A stretch of 64,000 bases of DNA from CAYUVH01 sp964448135 (GCA_964448135.1 CAYUVH010000064.1:19648-83647), one strand, 5' to 3'; positions 50,081-59,498 are shown, numbered from the stretch's first letter. Notes: generated from the letters alone by a model not told the origin. A program made the numbers and translations.

Positions 50081-50908
50081 ATGAACACAATTCGGCTCCC
50101 ATTCAGTTGTCGGCGCAAAGCGTTCACCCTGATCGAATTGCTGGTGGTGATCAGCATCATCGCAATTCTCGCCGCGATGATTTTTCCCGTGCTGGCTTCC
50201 GCCCAGAAAAAGGCGAAGGTCGCACGGGCCAAATTGGAGATTGGCCAGCTGGTCGCGGCGATTCGGGATTATGACGCCCAATACAAGCGGATGCCCGCGT
50301 CGAAAGCAGCCGTGGACGCCGCCGTGCAGGCGGACGTGGATTTCACGTTCGGCACGTTCAACGTCCAGTGCGCCAACGCAAACGGGCCGGGCTTTTTTCC
50401 CGCGCCCGGCGTCAATTGCACCATTCTGAGCCGCACTCGCACCGGAACACCCTTCAACTACCAGACCAACAACGCCGAAGTCATCGCGATCCTGATGGAC
50501 CTGGAGTCCTATCCGAACGGCATGCCAACCGTCAACCAGGGCCACGTCAAGAACACGACACACACCAAGTTCCTGAACGCGCAGTTTGCCAACGACACCA
50601 AATCCCCCGGCGTCGGCATCGATGGCGTTTACCGCGACCCGTGGGGAAACCCTTACATCATCACACTGGATTTGAACAACGATGAGAAGACGCGCGACGA
50701 TTTCTACTGCCGGCAGATGGTGTCCCAGCAGAACGGCCAGACCGGTTACAACGGCCTTTTCAACAGCCGCGACCCCAATGGAGGTTCCGGCGACTTTGAG
50801 GAAAACGCTCCCGTGGAGGTCTGGTCCGCGGGTCCAGACCGGATGGTGGATCCGAATGGCAGCGCCAATTCGGGCGTGAACAAGGACAACATCACGAGCG
50901 CGAAGTAG
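50081..50908 (+). CDS. Type II secretion / type IV pilin-like protein (prepilin N-methylation signal)
   Basis: A 275-aa protein from ATG 50081. The type IV prepilin signal is RRKA|FTLIELLVVISIIAILAAMIFPV with Glu5 of the mature protein; the residue before the cut is Ala rather than the usual Gly. The globular part ends YRDPWGNPYIITLDLNND, the pseudopilin (GspG-like) calcium/C-terminal motif. Verrucomicrobia carry many such proteins; it has no secretion genes nearby. The upstream extension to 49955 looks untranslated. Confidence 0.9.
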   Translation: MNTIRLPFSCRRKAFTLIELLVVISIIAILAAMIFPVLASAQKKAKVARAKLEIGQLVAAIRDYDAQYKRMPASKAAVDAAVQADVDFTFGTFNVQCANANGPGFFPAPGVNCTILSRTRTGTPFNYQTNNAEVIAILMDLESYPNGMPTVNQGHVKNTTHTKFLNAQFANDTKSPGVGIDGVYRDPWGNPYIITLDLNNDEKTRDDFYCRQMVSQQNGQTGYNGLFNSRDPNGGSGDFEENAPVEVWSAGPDRMVDPNGSANSGVNKDNITSAK

Positions 50909-50912
50909 AACT

Positions 50913-50975
50913 TTGCTCCTAATCCTACTCGTAATCTTAATCCTAATCCCCTCTGACTTCCGACCTCTGACCTCC
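50913..50975 (+). repeat. C-rich heptad/hexad string after the prepilin gene
   Basis: Follows the stop by 4 nt. First half: CTAATC/GTAATC units; second half: 7-nt units CTGACTT, CCGACCT, CTGACCT, CCGTCAC. C-rich and G-poor in the sense direction, between convergent genes (prepilin and efflux operon). Different sequence from the ARNNYCA family but similar rhythm and position. Confidence 0.6.
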
Positions 50976-50980
50976 GTCAC

Positions 50981-53900
50981 CTACGGTTTCTTCGCCATCG
51001 CCTCATCGGTGCTGGCTTCGATCTGCCAGCCGCCGCCGAGGGCCTTGTAAACGGCCACGAGCGAGGTGGCGGTCCGGGTCTGGCTCTGGGCGAGCTCATC
51101 CTGGATGGCCAGTTGCTGGCGCTGGGCGATGAGGACGTTGAGAAAGTCGGCGATGCCGCCGGTGTAGCGCTGGTCCGCGAGGCTCACGGCGCTTTCGGCA
51201 GCTTCTGCGGCCGTTTGCAGATAATCCCGCCGCGCCTGTTCCCGCCCAAAATCCACGAGCGCATTCTCGGTTTCCTCCAGCGCGTTCAGGACCGTGCGCT
51301 GATAGGTGGCCAGTTCGGCGTCCGCGTTGGCCTTGGACGCATTGAGGAGCGCGATCACGCGGCCAAGATCGAATGCAGCCCACGTGATGCTGGGACCGAA
51401 GGAATAATTGTCGGACCCGGGCGCGAACAGGCTGCTGAGGTTCTTGGCGGAAACGCCGACGTTGCCATTGAAATAGACGTGGGGAAAGAGGTTCGCCGTT
51501 TGGACGCCCACCAGCGCGGTGGCTTCCGCGAGGGATTGCTCGGCGGCGCGGATGTCCGGCCGGCGGCGCAGCATTCCGGCGGGGTCGCCGATCTGGACGG
51601 GCACGGCGAGTTGCGGCAGCGGGGCGGCCGCACTCAATTCCGGCTCGAGCACCCCGGGCTGTTGCGCGAGCAGCACACTCAGGCGGTGAACGGAGCGTTT
51701 GATGGAAGCTTCGATGGGCGGGAGAATGGCCAGCGTATCGTTCAATTGCGCCCGCGCCTGCGCTGCATCCAACTCCGCAGCGCGGCCGGCTTTGACGCGT
51801 TGCTCGGTCACTTCCAGGGATTCGCGCTGGTTGTCGGCGTTGCGTTGGGCGACTTGGAGGCGGTTTTGGGCGCCCCGCAAATCGATGTAATTGCGTGCAA
51901 CTTCTGCAATGAGTGTCACAAGCACATCGCGGCGGGATTCGATGCGGTTGGCGAGATTGGCGTTGGCGGCTTGAATCGCGCGGGTGGCGCCACCGAAGAC
52001 GTCGATCTCCCAGGTCGCGTCGAAGCCGGCGCTGTACAATCCAATGGTGCGCTGATCGCGCGTCAGGGGAACCGCGGTGGAATCCTTGCTGTTGAGGGAT
52101 TTGTTGTAGCCGGCATTCGCCGTCACGATCGGCAGGGCGGTGAGGATCGCTTCGGAGCGCAGCGCCCGCGCTTCGCGGATGCGGTCGGTGGCGATGCGAA
52201 GGTCGAGGTTGGTTTTCACCGCCTGGTCCACCAAGCGGTCGAGCATGGGGTCGTTGAAGGACTTCCACCAGGTGACGGCCACTTCGCCCGGCACGACGTT
52301 GGTCTGGTTCACCTCGGTGAAGGAGTTGTTTACGGCGGTTTTGGGCGGATGGAAATTCGGTCCCACCGCGCAACCGGTGAGCCAGAAGGCCAGACTGCCT
52401 GAGACAATCAAAGCTGCCGCCCCGCCGACGAGGCCGGTCTTCCCACTCGCGGGAGCGGTCTTGGATTTGCGGCCTTCAAACATCCCGCGGATCACCACGT
52501 AGAACACGGGCGTCAGCACGATGCCGAAGAAGGTCACTCCGAGCATCCCGAAGAAGACAGCGGTGCCGATGGACACGCGCATTTCGGCACCGGCGCCGCG
52601 CGAAAGCATGAGCGGCACGACGCCGAGCGTAAACGCGAGCGACGTCATGAGAATCGGCCGCAACCGCAACTTCGACGCTTCGAGTGCGGCTTCCATCCGG
52701 CTGCGCCCGGCGTCTTCGAGTTGCTTGGCGAATTCGACGATGAGGATGGCGTTCTTGCACGCCAGCCCCATCAAGACCACGAGCCCGATCTGGGTGAAGA
52801 GATTATTTTCCAGCCCGCGGCCCCATACGCCCAGGATCGCGAAGAGCAGGCACATCGGAACGATCAGAATGATGGCGAGCGGCAGCGACCAGCTTTCGTA
52901 TTGCGCCGCCAGCACCAGGAACATCATCAGCACGCAAAGCGGGAAGATGAAAATGGCGGTGTTGCCGGTCTGGGTTTGCAAATAGCTAAGCTCCGTCCAT
53001 TCGATGGCCATGCCGGGCGGCAGGGTATCCTGCGCGAGCTGGTTCATGGTTTTGATGACCTCGCCCGAGCTCACCCCCGGGGCCGTGTTGCCGGTGATTT
53101 CGGCGGTCGGATACATGTTGTAATGGCCGACTATCACCGGCGCCGTGATATCGCGCACCTGCACCAGGGTGCCCAGCGGGACCATCTCGCCATCCCGGTT
53201 GCGCGTTTTGAGATTCAAAATATTCTCCGGCTTGCGACGGAACGGCGCATCGGCCTGCGCATTGACGTGGAACGGCCGGCCCAGGAACGTGAAGTCATTC
53301 ACGTACAACGAACCCATATAGATTTTCAGTGTATCCCACACTTCATCCAGGGGAACACCCATCGATTCCGCTTTGGCACGATCCACGTCGAGGTAAACCT
53401 GCGGCACGTTGGGCCGGAAAGTGGACAACGCACCCACGATGCGCGGGTCGCGCGTGGCGACCGTGGTAAGGTTGGTGATGGCCGAATACAGAGCCTGATA
53501 GCCGGACGCGGCACGGTCCTCGACCTGCAGCTTGAAGCCGCCCAGCGTGCCCAAGCCGTCGACCGGCGGCGGTGGCGAAACGCGGACATACGCGTCCTGG
53601 ATGTTGGCCTGGGCGATCCGTTTGGTTAGATCAGCGATGATTTTTTCGGAAGTCAGTCCATGCTTGGCGCGTTCCTCGAAAGGGGACAGCCGGATGAACA
53701 TGCTCGAGGCATTGGCGCTGTTGCCGAGATTGACCAGCGACAGTCCGGCGAACTCGGAGACCACGGCGATGCCCGGCGTATTGCGGATGATTTCGGTCAC
53801 GCGCTTGCTGACGATTTCGGTGCGTTGCAGCGACGCGCCGTCGGGAAGCTGGATGTAGCAGAAGATGTTTCCCTTGTCCTGGGTCGGAATGAAACCGGTC

Positions 53901-55603
53901 GGGACCTGGTGGAAGCCGAACCAGGTCAACCCGAGCAGGCCCGCGTAGAGAACCAGGGTCGCGCCGCGGCGGCGCAGGACGCCGCCCAGCACGCGGACGT
54001 AGCCGTTGCGGCTGGCGTCGAAGATGCGATTGAAGCCGGTGAACAGCCAGCCGACCGAGTAGTGCATCACTTTTTCGAGCTTGTCCTCCGGCGCGTCGTG
54101 CGAGCGCAACAACAGGGCGGCCAGCGCCGGGCTGAGCGTAAGGGAGTTGAACGCGGAGATCAGCGTCGAGACCGCGATGGTCAGTGCGAACTGCTGGTAA
54201 AATTTTCCCGTGATGCCCGGAACGAAGGCCGTGGGAATAAACACGGCGCACAGCACCAGCGCGATGGCGATCACGGCGCCGGTGACTTCCTCCATCGCCT
54301 TTTTCGTGGCATCCACGGCCGATAGTCCGTCGGCGATGTGCCGCTCCACATTTTCGACCACCACAATGGCGTCGTCCACGACGATGCCGATGGCCAGCAC
54401 CAGGCCGAAGAGCGAGAGGTTGTTGATGGAAAAACCAAACGCCGCCATCGCCGCGAAAGTTCCGATCAGGGAAACGGGGACGGCAATCAGGGGGATGATC
54501 GACGCGCGCCAGTTTTGCAGGAAGAGCACCACCACGAGCACCACCAGCACCATGGCTTCGAGCAGCGTGTGCAGCACCGCGCGGATGGACTCGCGGATGA
54601 AGGCCGAGGTGTCGAAGGCGATGCGGTATTCGATGCCGGCGGGAAACTGGCGCTTGAGCTCCTCCATTTTCGCTTCGATGGCGTCGGCGGTCTCGATGGC
54701 GTTCGAGCCGGGCTGCTGGAAGATGGCCATGCCGGCGGCGGGTTCGCCATTGAGGCGGCTGTCCATGCTGTAATCGTTCGCGTCCAGTTCGATGCGGGCC
54801 ACGTCGCGCAGCCGGGTGATCTGGCCGTTGGCGTCGGCCTTCAGCACGATTTCGCCAAACTCCTCCGGAGTGTTGAGCTGGCCCTTGGTGCGAACCGCGA
54901 GCTGGAAGGGATTGTCGTCCGGCTGTGGCGATTGCCCCAGCAGACCGGCGGCGACCTCGACATTCTGCCGGCGGATGGCCGCGGCTACGTCGCTGGCGGT
55001 CAGGCTGCGCGCGGAGACCTTGTCCGGGTCCAGCCATACGCGCATCGAGTAGTCGCGCGCGCCGAAGATGAGGGTGTCGCCGACGCCGGGCAGGCGGCGG
55101 ATGGCGTCCTGGACGCGGAGGTAGGCGTAATTGCTGAGGTAAACCGCGCTGTAGCGTTTGTCGGGGGAAATCAAGCTGACGATCATCGCGATGGTCGGCG
55201 AGCGCTTGCGCACGGTCACGCCGAGCTGCCGAACTTCGTTGGGAAGGCGCGGCAACGCGAGAGCCGCGCGATTCTGCACGAGCATGAGGGCCTTGTCCGG
55301 ATCGGTGCCGACCTTGAACGTCACCCCGAGCCGCAACTGGCCGTCGCTCGCGCACTGCGCGGACATGTAGAGCATGTTTTCGACGCCGTTGATCTGTTCC
55401 TCGATCGGCGTGGCCACGGTGTTGGCGACGGTCTCGGCATTGGCGCCTGGATATTGGGCGATGACGAAGATGGTCGGGGGCGTGATTTCCGGATACTGGG
55501 CGATCGGCAGTTCCAGCAGCGCGATGAGCCCGAGCAGCAGGATGAAAATCGACAGCACGGCCGCGAAAATCGGCCGGCGAATGAAGAAATGGGAAAAATT
55601 CAT
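50981..55603 (-). CDS. Fused RND efflux pump + NodT-type outer membrane channel
   Basis: A 1540-aa polypeptide. Residues 1-1040 are a full HAE1/AcrB-type pump: MNFSHFFIRRPIFAAVLSI, two porter loops, and proton-relay Asp pair in GIVVDDAIVVVENVERH. Residues 1041-1540 are a complete NodT/TolC-like outer membrane factor, opening with a second signal-like helix and lipobox (SGSLAFWLTGCAVGPNFHPP). An internal ATG at 52483 (MFEGRKSK...) would give a normal 500-aa lipoprotein. Lies 3 nt after the adaptor gene in a TetR-led operon. Exports drugs or lipophilic compounds. Confidence 0.93.
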   Translation of the reverse strand: MNFSHFFIRRPIFAAVLSIFILLLGLIALLELPIAQYPEITPPTIFVIAQYPGANAETVANTVATPIEEQINGVENMLYMSAQCASDGQLRLGVTFKVGTDPDKALMLVQNRAALALPRLPNEVRQLGVTVRKRSPTIAMIVSLISPDKRYSAVYLSNYAYLRVQDAIRRLPGVGDTLIFGARDYSMRVWLDPDKVSARSLTASDVAAAIRRQNVEVAAGLLGQSPQPDDNPFQLAVRTKGQLNTPEEFGEIVLKADANGQITRLRDVARIELDANDYSMDSRLNGEPAAGMAIFQQPGSNAIETADAIEAKMEELKRQFPAGIEYRIAFDTSAFIRESIRAVLHTLLEAMVLVVLVVVLFLQNWRASIIPLIAVPVSLIGTFAAMAAFGFSINNLSLFGLVLAIGIVVDDAIVVVENVERHIADGLSAVDATKKAMEEVTGAVIAIALVLCAVFIPTAFVPGITGKFYQQFALTIAVSTLISAFNSLTLSPALAALLLRSHDAPEDKLEKVMHYSVGWLFTGFNRIFDASRNGYVRVLGGVLRRRGATLVLYAGLLGLTWFGFHQVPTGFIPTQDKGNIFCYIQLPDGASLQRTEIVSKRVTEIIRNTPGIAVVSEFAGLSLVNLGNSANASSMFIRLSPFEERAKHGLTSEKIIADLTKRIAQANIQDAYVRVSPPPPVDGLGTLGGFKLQVEDRAASGYQALYSAITNLTTVATRDPRIVGALSTFRPNVPQVYLDVDRAKAESMGVPLDEVWDTLKIYMGSLYVNDFTFLGRPFHVNAQADAPFRRKPENILNLKTRNRDGEMVPLGTLVQVRDITAPVIVGHYNMYPTAEITGNTAPGVSSGEVIKTMNQLAQDTLPPGMAIEWTELSYLQTQTGNTAIFIFPLCVLMMFLVLAAQYESWSLPLAIILIVPMCLLFAILGVWGRGLENNLFTQIGLVVLMGLACKNAILIVEFAKQLEDAGRSRMEAALEASKLRLRPILMTSLAFTLGVVPLMLSRGAGAEMRVSIGTAVFFGMLGVTFFGIVLTPVFYVVIRGMFEGRKSKTAPASGKTGLVGGAAALIVSGSLAFWLTGCAVGPNFHPPKTAVNNSFTEVNQTNVVPGEVAVTWWKSFNDPMLDRLVDQAVKTNLDLRIATDRIREARALRSEAILTALPIVTANAGYNKSLNSKDSTAVPLTRDQRTIGLYSAGFDATWEIDVFGGATRAIQAANANLANRIESRRDVLVTLIAEVARNYIDLRGAQNRLQVAQRNADNQRESLEVTEQRVKAGRAAELDAAQARAQLNDTLAILPPIEASIKRSVHRLSVLLAQQPGVLEPELSAAAPLPQLAVPVQIGDPAGMLRRRPDIRAAEQSLAEATALVGVQTANLFPHVYFNGNVGVSAKNLSSLFAPGSDNYSFGPSITWAAFDLGRVIALLNASKANADAELATYQRTVLNALEETENALVDFGREQARRDYLQTAAEAAESAVSLADQRYTGGIADFLNVLIAQRQQLAIQDELAQSQTRTATSLVAVYKALGGGWQIEASTDEAMAKKP

Positions 55604-55606
55604 GGC

Positions 55607-56797
55607 TCAGTGCTCCGGAGCCTTCGCCGTATTCGTCCCTGCGATCGGTTTCGCTGCGGCCTCGGCCTCGGTCTGGGGTTCGACCTTCGCGCCGCGCCGC
55701 GCCGAGACGAGCCCGTTGATCACCACGCGATCTTGCGGGGTGAGGCCTTCGAGCACCGCCCGCCAGGGGCCGCTGGCGCGGCCGATTTTGATCGGGCGGA
55801 ATTCGATCGTGTTGGTCGCGTTCACCACGCACGCATACTTGTAGTTCTGGTCTGACTGGACGGCGGTGTCGGGAATCATCAGCGCTTCGACGGGCAGGCC
55901 CGTGGGCACGCGGACGGTGGCAAACATGCCGGGCATCAGGCTGAGATTTTCGTTGGTAAAAACGCCGCGCAACCGGATGGTGCCGGTCTTGGGATCCACC
56001 TGGTTGTCAAAAAAGTCCACGCGCCCGCTGTGGACGAAGCCGGTGTCGTGAGCGAGGCGCAATTCACAAGGCAAGCTGCCGACGGCGGGAGCAGGCTTGG
56101 AGGGATCGGGTTCGCGCGCGTGGCGGTAACGGTAATAGGCATCCTCCGGCGCGTCGAAATAGCAATAGATTGGCGAGAGCGTCACCACCGTCGAAAGCAT
56201 CGGCGTGCCGTTGGCCTGAATCAAATTGCCCACCGTCACCATGCGGCGGCCGATCCGACCGTCAATCGGCGAGAGAATCTTGGTGTATTCGAGGTTCAAC
56301 CGCGTCGCCTCCTCCCCGGCTTTGGCTGCGGCGAGCGCGCTTTCGGCTTCGCGTTCAGCCTGCACCCGGCCGTCGAGTTCCTCGGCGGAGATGGCTTTCG
56401 TTCCGCGGAGTGCATTTGCGCGCCCGGCGTCGTTATGCGCGAGTTCGAGCTTGGTTTCCGCCTGCTTCCGCGCCGCCACCATCCGGTCCAGTTCCGCCTG
56501 GAAAGGCTTGCGGTCGATCGTGAAAAGCAAATCGCCGGCCTTCACCATCGCGCCGTCCTGGAAATGAATGGAGTCGAGGTAACCACCCACGCGCGCGCGC
56601 ACTTCCACCTGCTCCACCGCCTCGAGGTGGCCCGGGAACTCGTCCCAGTTGGTGACGACCATCTTTTGCGGCAGTGCGACGGTGACTTTGGGCACGGGGG
56701 GCGGCTTCGGCTTCTCTTCTTTGCAACCGGTTGCCGCCGCCAGCAACACGATAGCCAGCAGCGAGGACAGGAATTGGATCTTCATACGGGAAATCAT
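55607..56797 (-). CDS. RND efflux periplasmic adaptor (membrane fusion protein)
   Basis: A 396-aa AcrA/MexA-like lipoprotein: lipobox LLAAATGC (Cys about 25), barrel-sandwich motif EVRARVGGYLDSIHFQDGAMVKAGDLLFTIDRKPF, helical hairpin (RKQAETKLELAHNDAGRANALRG...), then LNLEYTKILSPIDGRIGRRMVTVGNLIQ. It bridges the pump and outer-membrane channel. Start overlaps the TetR gene stop by ATGA (ATG 56785 is a possible alternative). Confidence 0.95.
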   Translation of the reverse strand: MISRMKIQFLSSLLAIVLLAAATGCKEEKPKPPPVPKVTVALPQKMVVTNWDEFPGHLEAVEQVEVRARVGGYLDSIHFQDGAMVKAGDLLFTIDRKPFQAELDRMVAARKQAETKLELAHNDAGRANALRGTKAISAEELDGRVQAEREAESALAAAKAGEEATRLNLEYTKILSPIDGRIGRRMVTVGNLIQANGTPMLSTVVTLSPIYCYFDAPEDAYYRYRHAREPDPSKPAPAVGSLPCELRLAHDTGFVHSGRVDFFDNQVDPKTGTIRLRGVFTNENLSLMPGMFATVRVPTGLPVEALMIPDTAVQSDQNYKYACVVNATNTIEFRPIKIGRASGPWRAVLEGLTPQDRVVINGLVSARRGAKVEPQTEAEAAAKPIAGTNTAKAPEH

Positions 56798-57492
56798 TTG
56801 GAATTGCGGCGGCGGCTCGAGGTGGCCTTGCGTTTTGCTCGCGGCGCGGTGGCGGGCGCGCTGCGGAATCCGGCGGCGAACACGGCCACCATTTCTGCGA
56901 GCACCTTCTCGGTATCCTCCGGCCGGCAGTGGCCGTGGGTCTCGCTTTCAATTTTGTGCGGATTGCAAAGGATGTACGCCAGCGCGCCCCAGACAAACTC
57001 GCGCCGCCAGAGAAGGTCCGCGTCCGGCAACCCGGGCAGGCACTCGCGCAACGCTTCCACGAACGCCTCCCGAACCTCGGCATGCTGCCGGCGGATCGCC
57101 TCCTGAATCCGCGGATTCGGCTCCGTCACAATGCGCCCGACGAGCTGGGCCGCCACCTGGCGACGGCCGGCCGGCGCGGCGGCCAGCCGCAGGGAAGGCA
57201 GGAGCATCGCCCGCAACACGGCCTCCAGGGGCGCCGGTTTTCGGCCCGCGTCCACCTGCGCCTGCCGCAACAGGTTGTGCTGCTCTTCGCGCAAAGGCCC
57301 AAACCGCCTTTTAACCACCGCGTCCACCAAGCCGAGCTTGGAGCCGTAGTAATAATGGACGGTGGCCAGGTTCACCCGTGCCGCGCGCACGATGGGCCGC
57401 AGCGACGCCGCGTCGAAACCGCGCTCCGCAAAAATCGTCTCCGCCGCATCGAGAATGCGCTCGCGGGGATTGGTTTGAGTTTTAGTGCCCAC
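56794..57492 (-). CDS. TetR-family repressor of the efflux operon
   Basis: About 232 aa from GTG 57492 (TTG 57501 would overlap the operator). N-terminal HTH (RERILDAAETIFAERGFDAASLRPIVRAARVNLATVHYYYGSKLGLVDAVV) is typical TetR. The C-terminal ligand domain resembles the CecR (YbiH) group (PLREEQHNLLRQA..., VWGALAYIL). First gene of the operon; a perfect palindrome lies just upstream, which indicates autorepression relieved by an exported compound. Confidence 0.93.
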   Translation of the reverse strand: MGTKTQTNPRERILDAAETIFAERGFDAASLRPIVRAARVNLATVHYYYGSKLGLVDAVVKRRFGPLREEQHNLLRQAQVDAGRKPAPLEAVLRAMLLPSLRLAAAPAGRRQVAAQLVGRIVTEPNPRIQEAIRRQHAEVREAFVEALRECLPGLPDADLLWRREFVWGALAYILCNPHKIESETHGHCRPEDTEKVLAEMVAVFAAGFRSAPATAPRAKRKATSSRRRNSK

Positions 57493-57499
57493 AGAAATC

Positions 57500-57524
57500 A
57501 AACGACTGTTTTAAACAGTCGTTT
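57500..57524 (-). promoter_or_regulatory. Perfect 25-bp palindromic operator of the TetR-efflux operon
   Basis: AAACGACTGTTT, a central T, then AAACAGTCGTTT: 12-bp arms with no mismatch, 7 nt upstream of the GTG start of the TetR gene. Size and position match TetR-family operators. It is bordered by TTTAAA, which could be part of the promoter's -10 region. Confidence 0.88.
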
Positions 57525-57583
57525 AAATGATGAGCGAAATGCGGGAGCAAGTCAATATACAGTACGGGCAGCTCCGGCCCATC

Positions 57584-58975
57584 TTAATACTGCAGCTTGC
57601 CTCGCGTAATCGTGGCCTGATGCTCCCCGAAGATCTTCGAAAGCTCCGCGATCACCTCGGGATGTTCGGCGGCAACGTCATATTCTTCCGATGGATCCGC
57701 CGGCAGATCAAAGAGCAACGGCGGATTGTGCACCGCCGGCGTGTTCGTCGAGTAACCATCGTGCGTCGTGAAATGGGCCTTGTACTGGCCCTTGCGAACC
57801 GCGTAGGCCTGGTCGCCGAAATAATAGAAATGCGTGGCCCGGGCGCCTGGACCGGTGCCAAATAAAATTGGGGACATATCCACACCATCCAGCGGCCGAT
57901 CCGCCGGTAGCGTCGCACCACCGAGCTTCAAACACGTACTGAACAGATCCATTCCGCTGGCGACTTCGTGCGTGACCCCCACGGGCACTTTGCCCGGCCA
58001 GCGCGCGACGGCCGGCACGCGATACCCGCCCTCCCAGGTTCCGCCTTTGCCGTCGCGTAGGAGACCGGCGGACCCGCCGTTCCATTTTTTGCCGAGCCAG
58101 GGGCCGTTGTCGCTCGTGAAAAATACCAGCGTATTGTTTTCGAGCTTTTGTTCACGCAGGGTCTTCAGCACTTCGCCCACGCTCCAATCCAATTCCTCCA
58201 CGGCGTCCCCATACAATCCGCGCGCGCTCTTGCCGGCGTAGGCTTCAGAGGCGAACAGCGGCACGTGGGGAAACGTGTGCGCAAAATACAGAAAGAACGG
58301 CCCCTGCCGGTTGGTGCGAATAAAATCCTGCGCCTCCTGCGTGTAACGCCGCGTGAGCGTCGTCTGGTTCGCCGGACGCTCGATGACCTCCGTGTTCCGC
58401 ATCAGCGGCACATTGAAGTTGTGATAGTCGGGATGTTTGCCATCGGAATCCGCCTCGCGAATCTTGGCGTTGCGCGCGTCCATGTCGTTCGAATACGGCA
58501 GGCCAAAGAAGAAATCGAAACCATGGCTGGTCGGCAGGAATTCGGGCAGGTGACCCAGGTGCCATTTGCCAATGCATCCGGTGCGATATCCCTGCGTCTT
58601 CAACGCCGCAGCGATGGTGATCTCATTGGTCGGCAATCCGCCTTTGTCCTTCGGATAAAGCACATGCGGCCCCGGCCCCGATCTTCCCGCCAATCCCGTG
58701 CGCACCGCCAGTCGTCCGGTCAACAGCGCTGCCCGGCTCGGCGTGCAATAACTTTGCCCCGCGTAAAAATCCGTGAACCTCAATCCTTCCGTCGCCATCT
58801 TGTCGAGGTTCGGCGTCCGAATGCTCGGATGCCCGTAGCACCCCAGGTCTCCGTAACCCAGGTCATCCGCCAGGATGATGATGATATTGGGATTCTGCGC
58901 GGCTTGGGTTGCACAAGCGTGCACACCAAGAAATGCCGCGAGCATTAAACAGGCGATACGTCGGAGGGATGGCAT
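57584..58975 (-). CDS. Secreted sulfatase (formylglycine-dependent)
   Basis: A 463-aa arylsulfatase-type enzyme with a signal peptide (cut about residue 26). Sulfatase signature CTPSRAALLTGR with Cys77, the residue converted to formylglycine by the anaerobic or FGE pathway; IIIILADDLGYGDLGCYG gives the first metal Asp pair; GKWHLGH and SDNGPWLGKKWNGG give the others. It removes sulfate from glycans or other esters. Verrucomicrobia use many of these on sulfated polysaccharides; the substrate is not decided. The gene stands downstream of two small genes on the same strand. Confidence 0.95.
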   Translation of the reverse strand: MPSLRRIACLMLAAFLGVHACATQAAQNPNIIIILADDLGYGDLGCYGHPSIRTPNLDKMATEGLRFTDFYAGQSYCTPSRAALLTGRLAVRTGLAGRSGPGPHVLYPKDKGGLPTNEITIAAALKTQGYRTGCIGKWHLGHLPEFLPTSHGFDFFFGLPYSNDMDARNAKIREADSDGKHPDYHNFNVPLMRNTEVIERPANQTTLTRRYTQEAQDFIRTNRQGPFFLYFAHTFPHVPLFASEAYAGKSARGLYGDAVEELDWSVGEVLKTLREQKLENNTLVFFTSDNGPWLGKKWNGGSAGLLRDGKGGTWEGGYRVPAVARWPGKVPVGVTHEVASGMDLFSTCLKLGGATLPADRPLDGVDMSPILFGTGPGARATHFYYFGDQAYAVRKGQYKAHFTTHDGYSTNTPAVHNPPLLFDLPADPSEEYDVAAEHPEVIAELSKIFGEHQATITRGKLQY

Positions 58976-58983
58976 AGGGTTAG

Positions 58984-59130
58984 TCAGGGAGTTTGCGCGT
59001 GAATCAGAATACCGTAAATCGTGGCGTCAGCGGCCATGCGGACCATGATGGGCAACGCAAGCCCGTCCGTCCAGATTGGCAGCACGCCCAACACAAAACC
59101 AACCAACATCGGCAGTCTTGGGCCCGTCAC
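58984..59130 (-). CDS. Small hydrophobic protein (48 aa), doubtful
   Basis: GTG 59130 to TGA 58984 gives 48 residues with a hydrophobic stretch (LPMLVGFVLGVLPIW, then DGLALPIMVRMAADATIYGILIH), possibly one or two TM helices; ATG 59109 would give 41. Codon choice is GC3-rich like its neighbours. Same strand as the lipoprotein gene before it and the sulfatase after it. It could be a real small gene or the decayed end of a longer one. Confidence 0.3.
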   Translation of the reverse strand: MTGPRLPMLVGFVLGVLPIWTDGLALPIMVRMAADATIYGILIHAQTP

Positions 59131-59169
59131 GCCATATGAATATCCTCGAGATGGCCCAGCCCAAACAAT

Positions 59170-59460
59170 CTAGTTCCTGCCCGCACTCACAACTCTCCAA
59201 CTTCTCTGATTGTACGTCAGCGGAAAAGTTTGAGGGTATTTCATTTCCCCCTCCGGCACGCGATAATCCCTCGTGCCATCGAGGTCACGGTGACGAAAGA
59301 AATTGAAGCCATCCTTGGAGCCCATGTAATACCAGACACTGACCTTGGGCTCGCGGCAATGGGTTCGCAAAGATTCGAATTCCGCGCGACTGACAGTGGA
59401 AGTATGCTGGCACCCCAGGAGAAGCAGGGAGAATAAGATGAGGATGCACGGCTGTCTCAT
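59170..59460 (-). CDS. Small lipoprotein
   Basis: A 96-aa protein with lipobox LLLLGC (Cys 17), then TSTVSRAEFESLRTHCREPKVSVWYYMGSKDGFNFFRHRDLDGTRDYRVPEGEM. Exported and lipid-modified by prediction. No family assigned. Confidence 0.75.
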   Translation of the reverse strand: MRQPCILILFSLLLLGCQHTSTVSRAEFESLRTHCREPKVSVWYYMGSKDGFNFFRHRDLDGTRDYRVPEGEMKYPQTFPLTYNQRSWRVVSAGRN

Positions 59461-59498
59461 TTGGCCGGAAAGATTATTGTTTTAGTTTTTGGGAATTT

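Noticed and set aside
53631..55832. 733-codon minus-strand frame overlapping the RND gene
   Set aside because: Out-of-frame shadow; the RND frame shows the full pump with its Asp pair.
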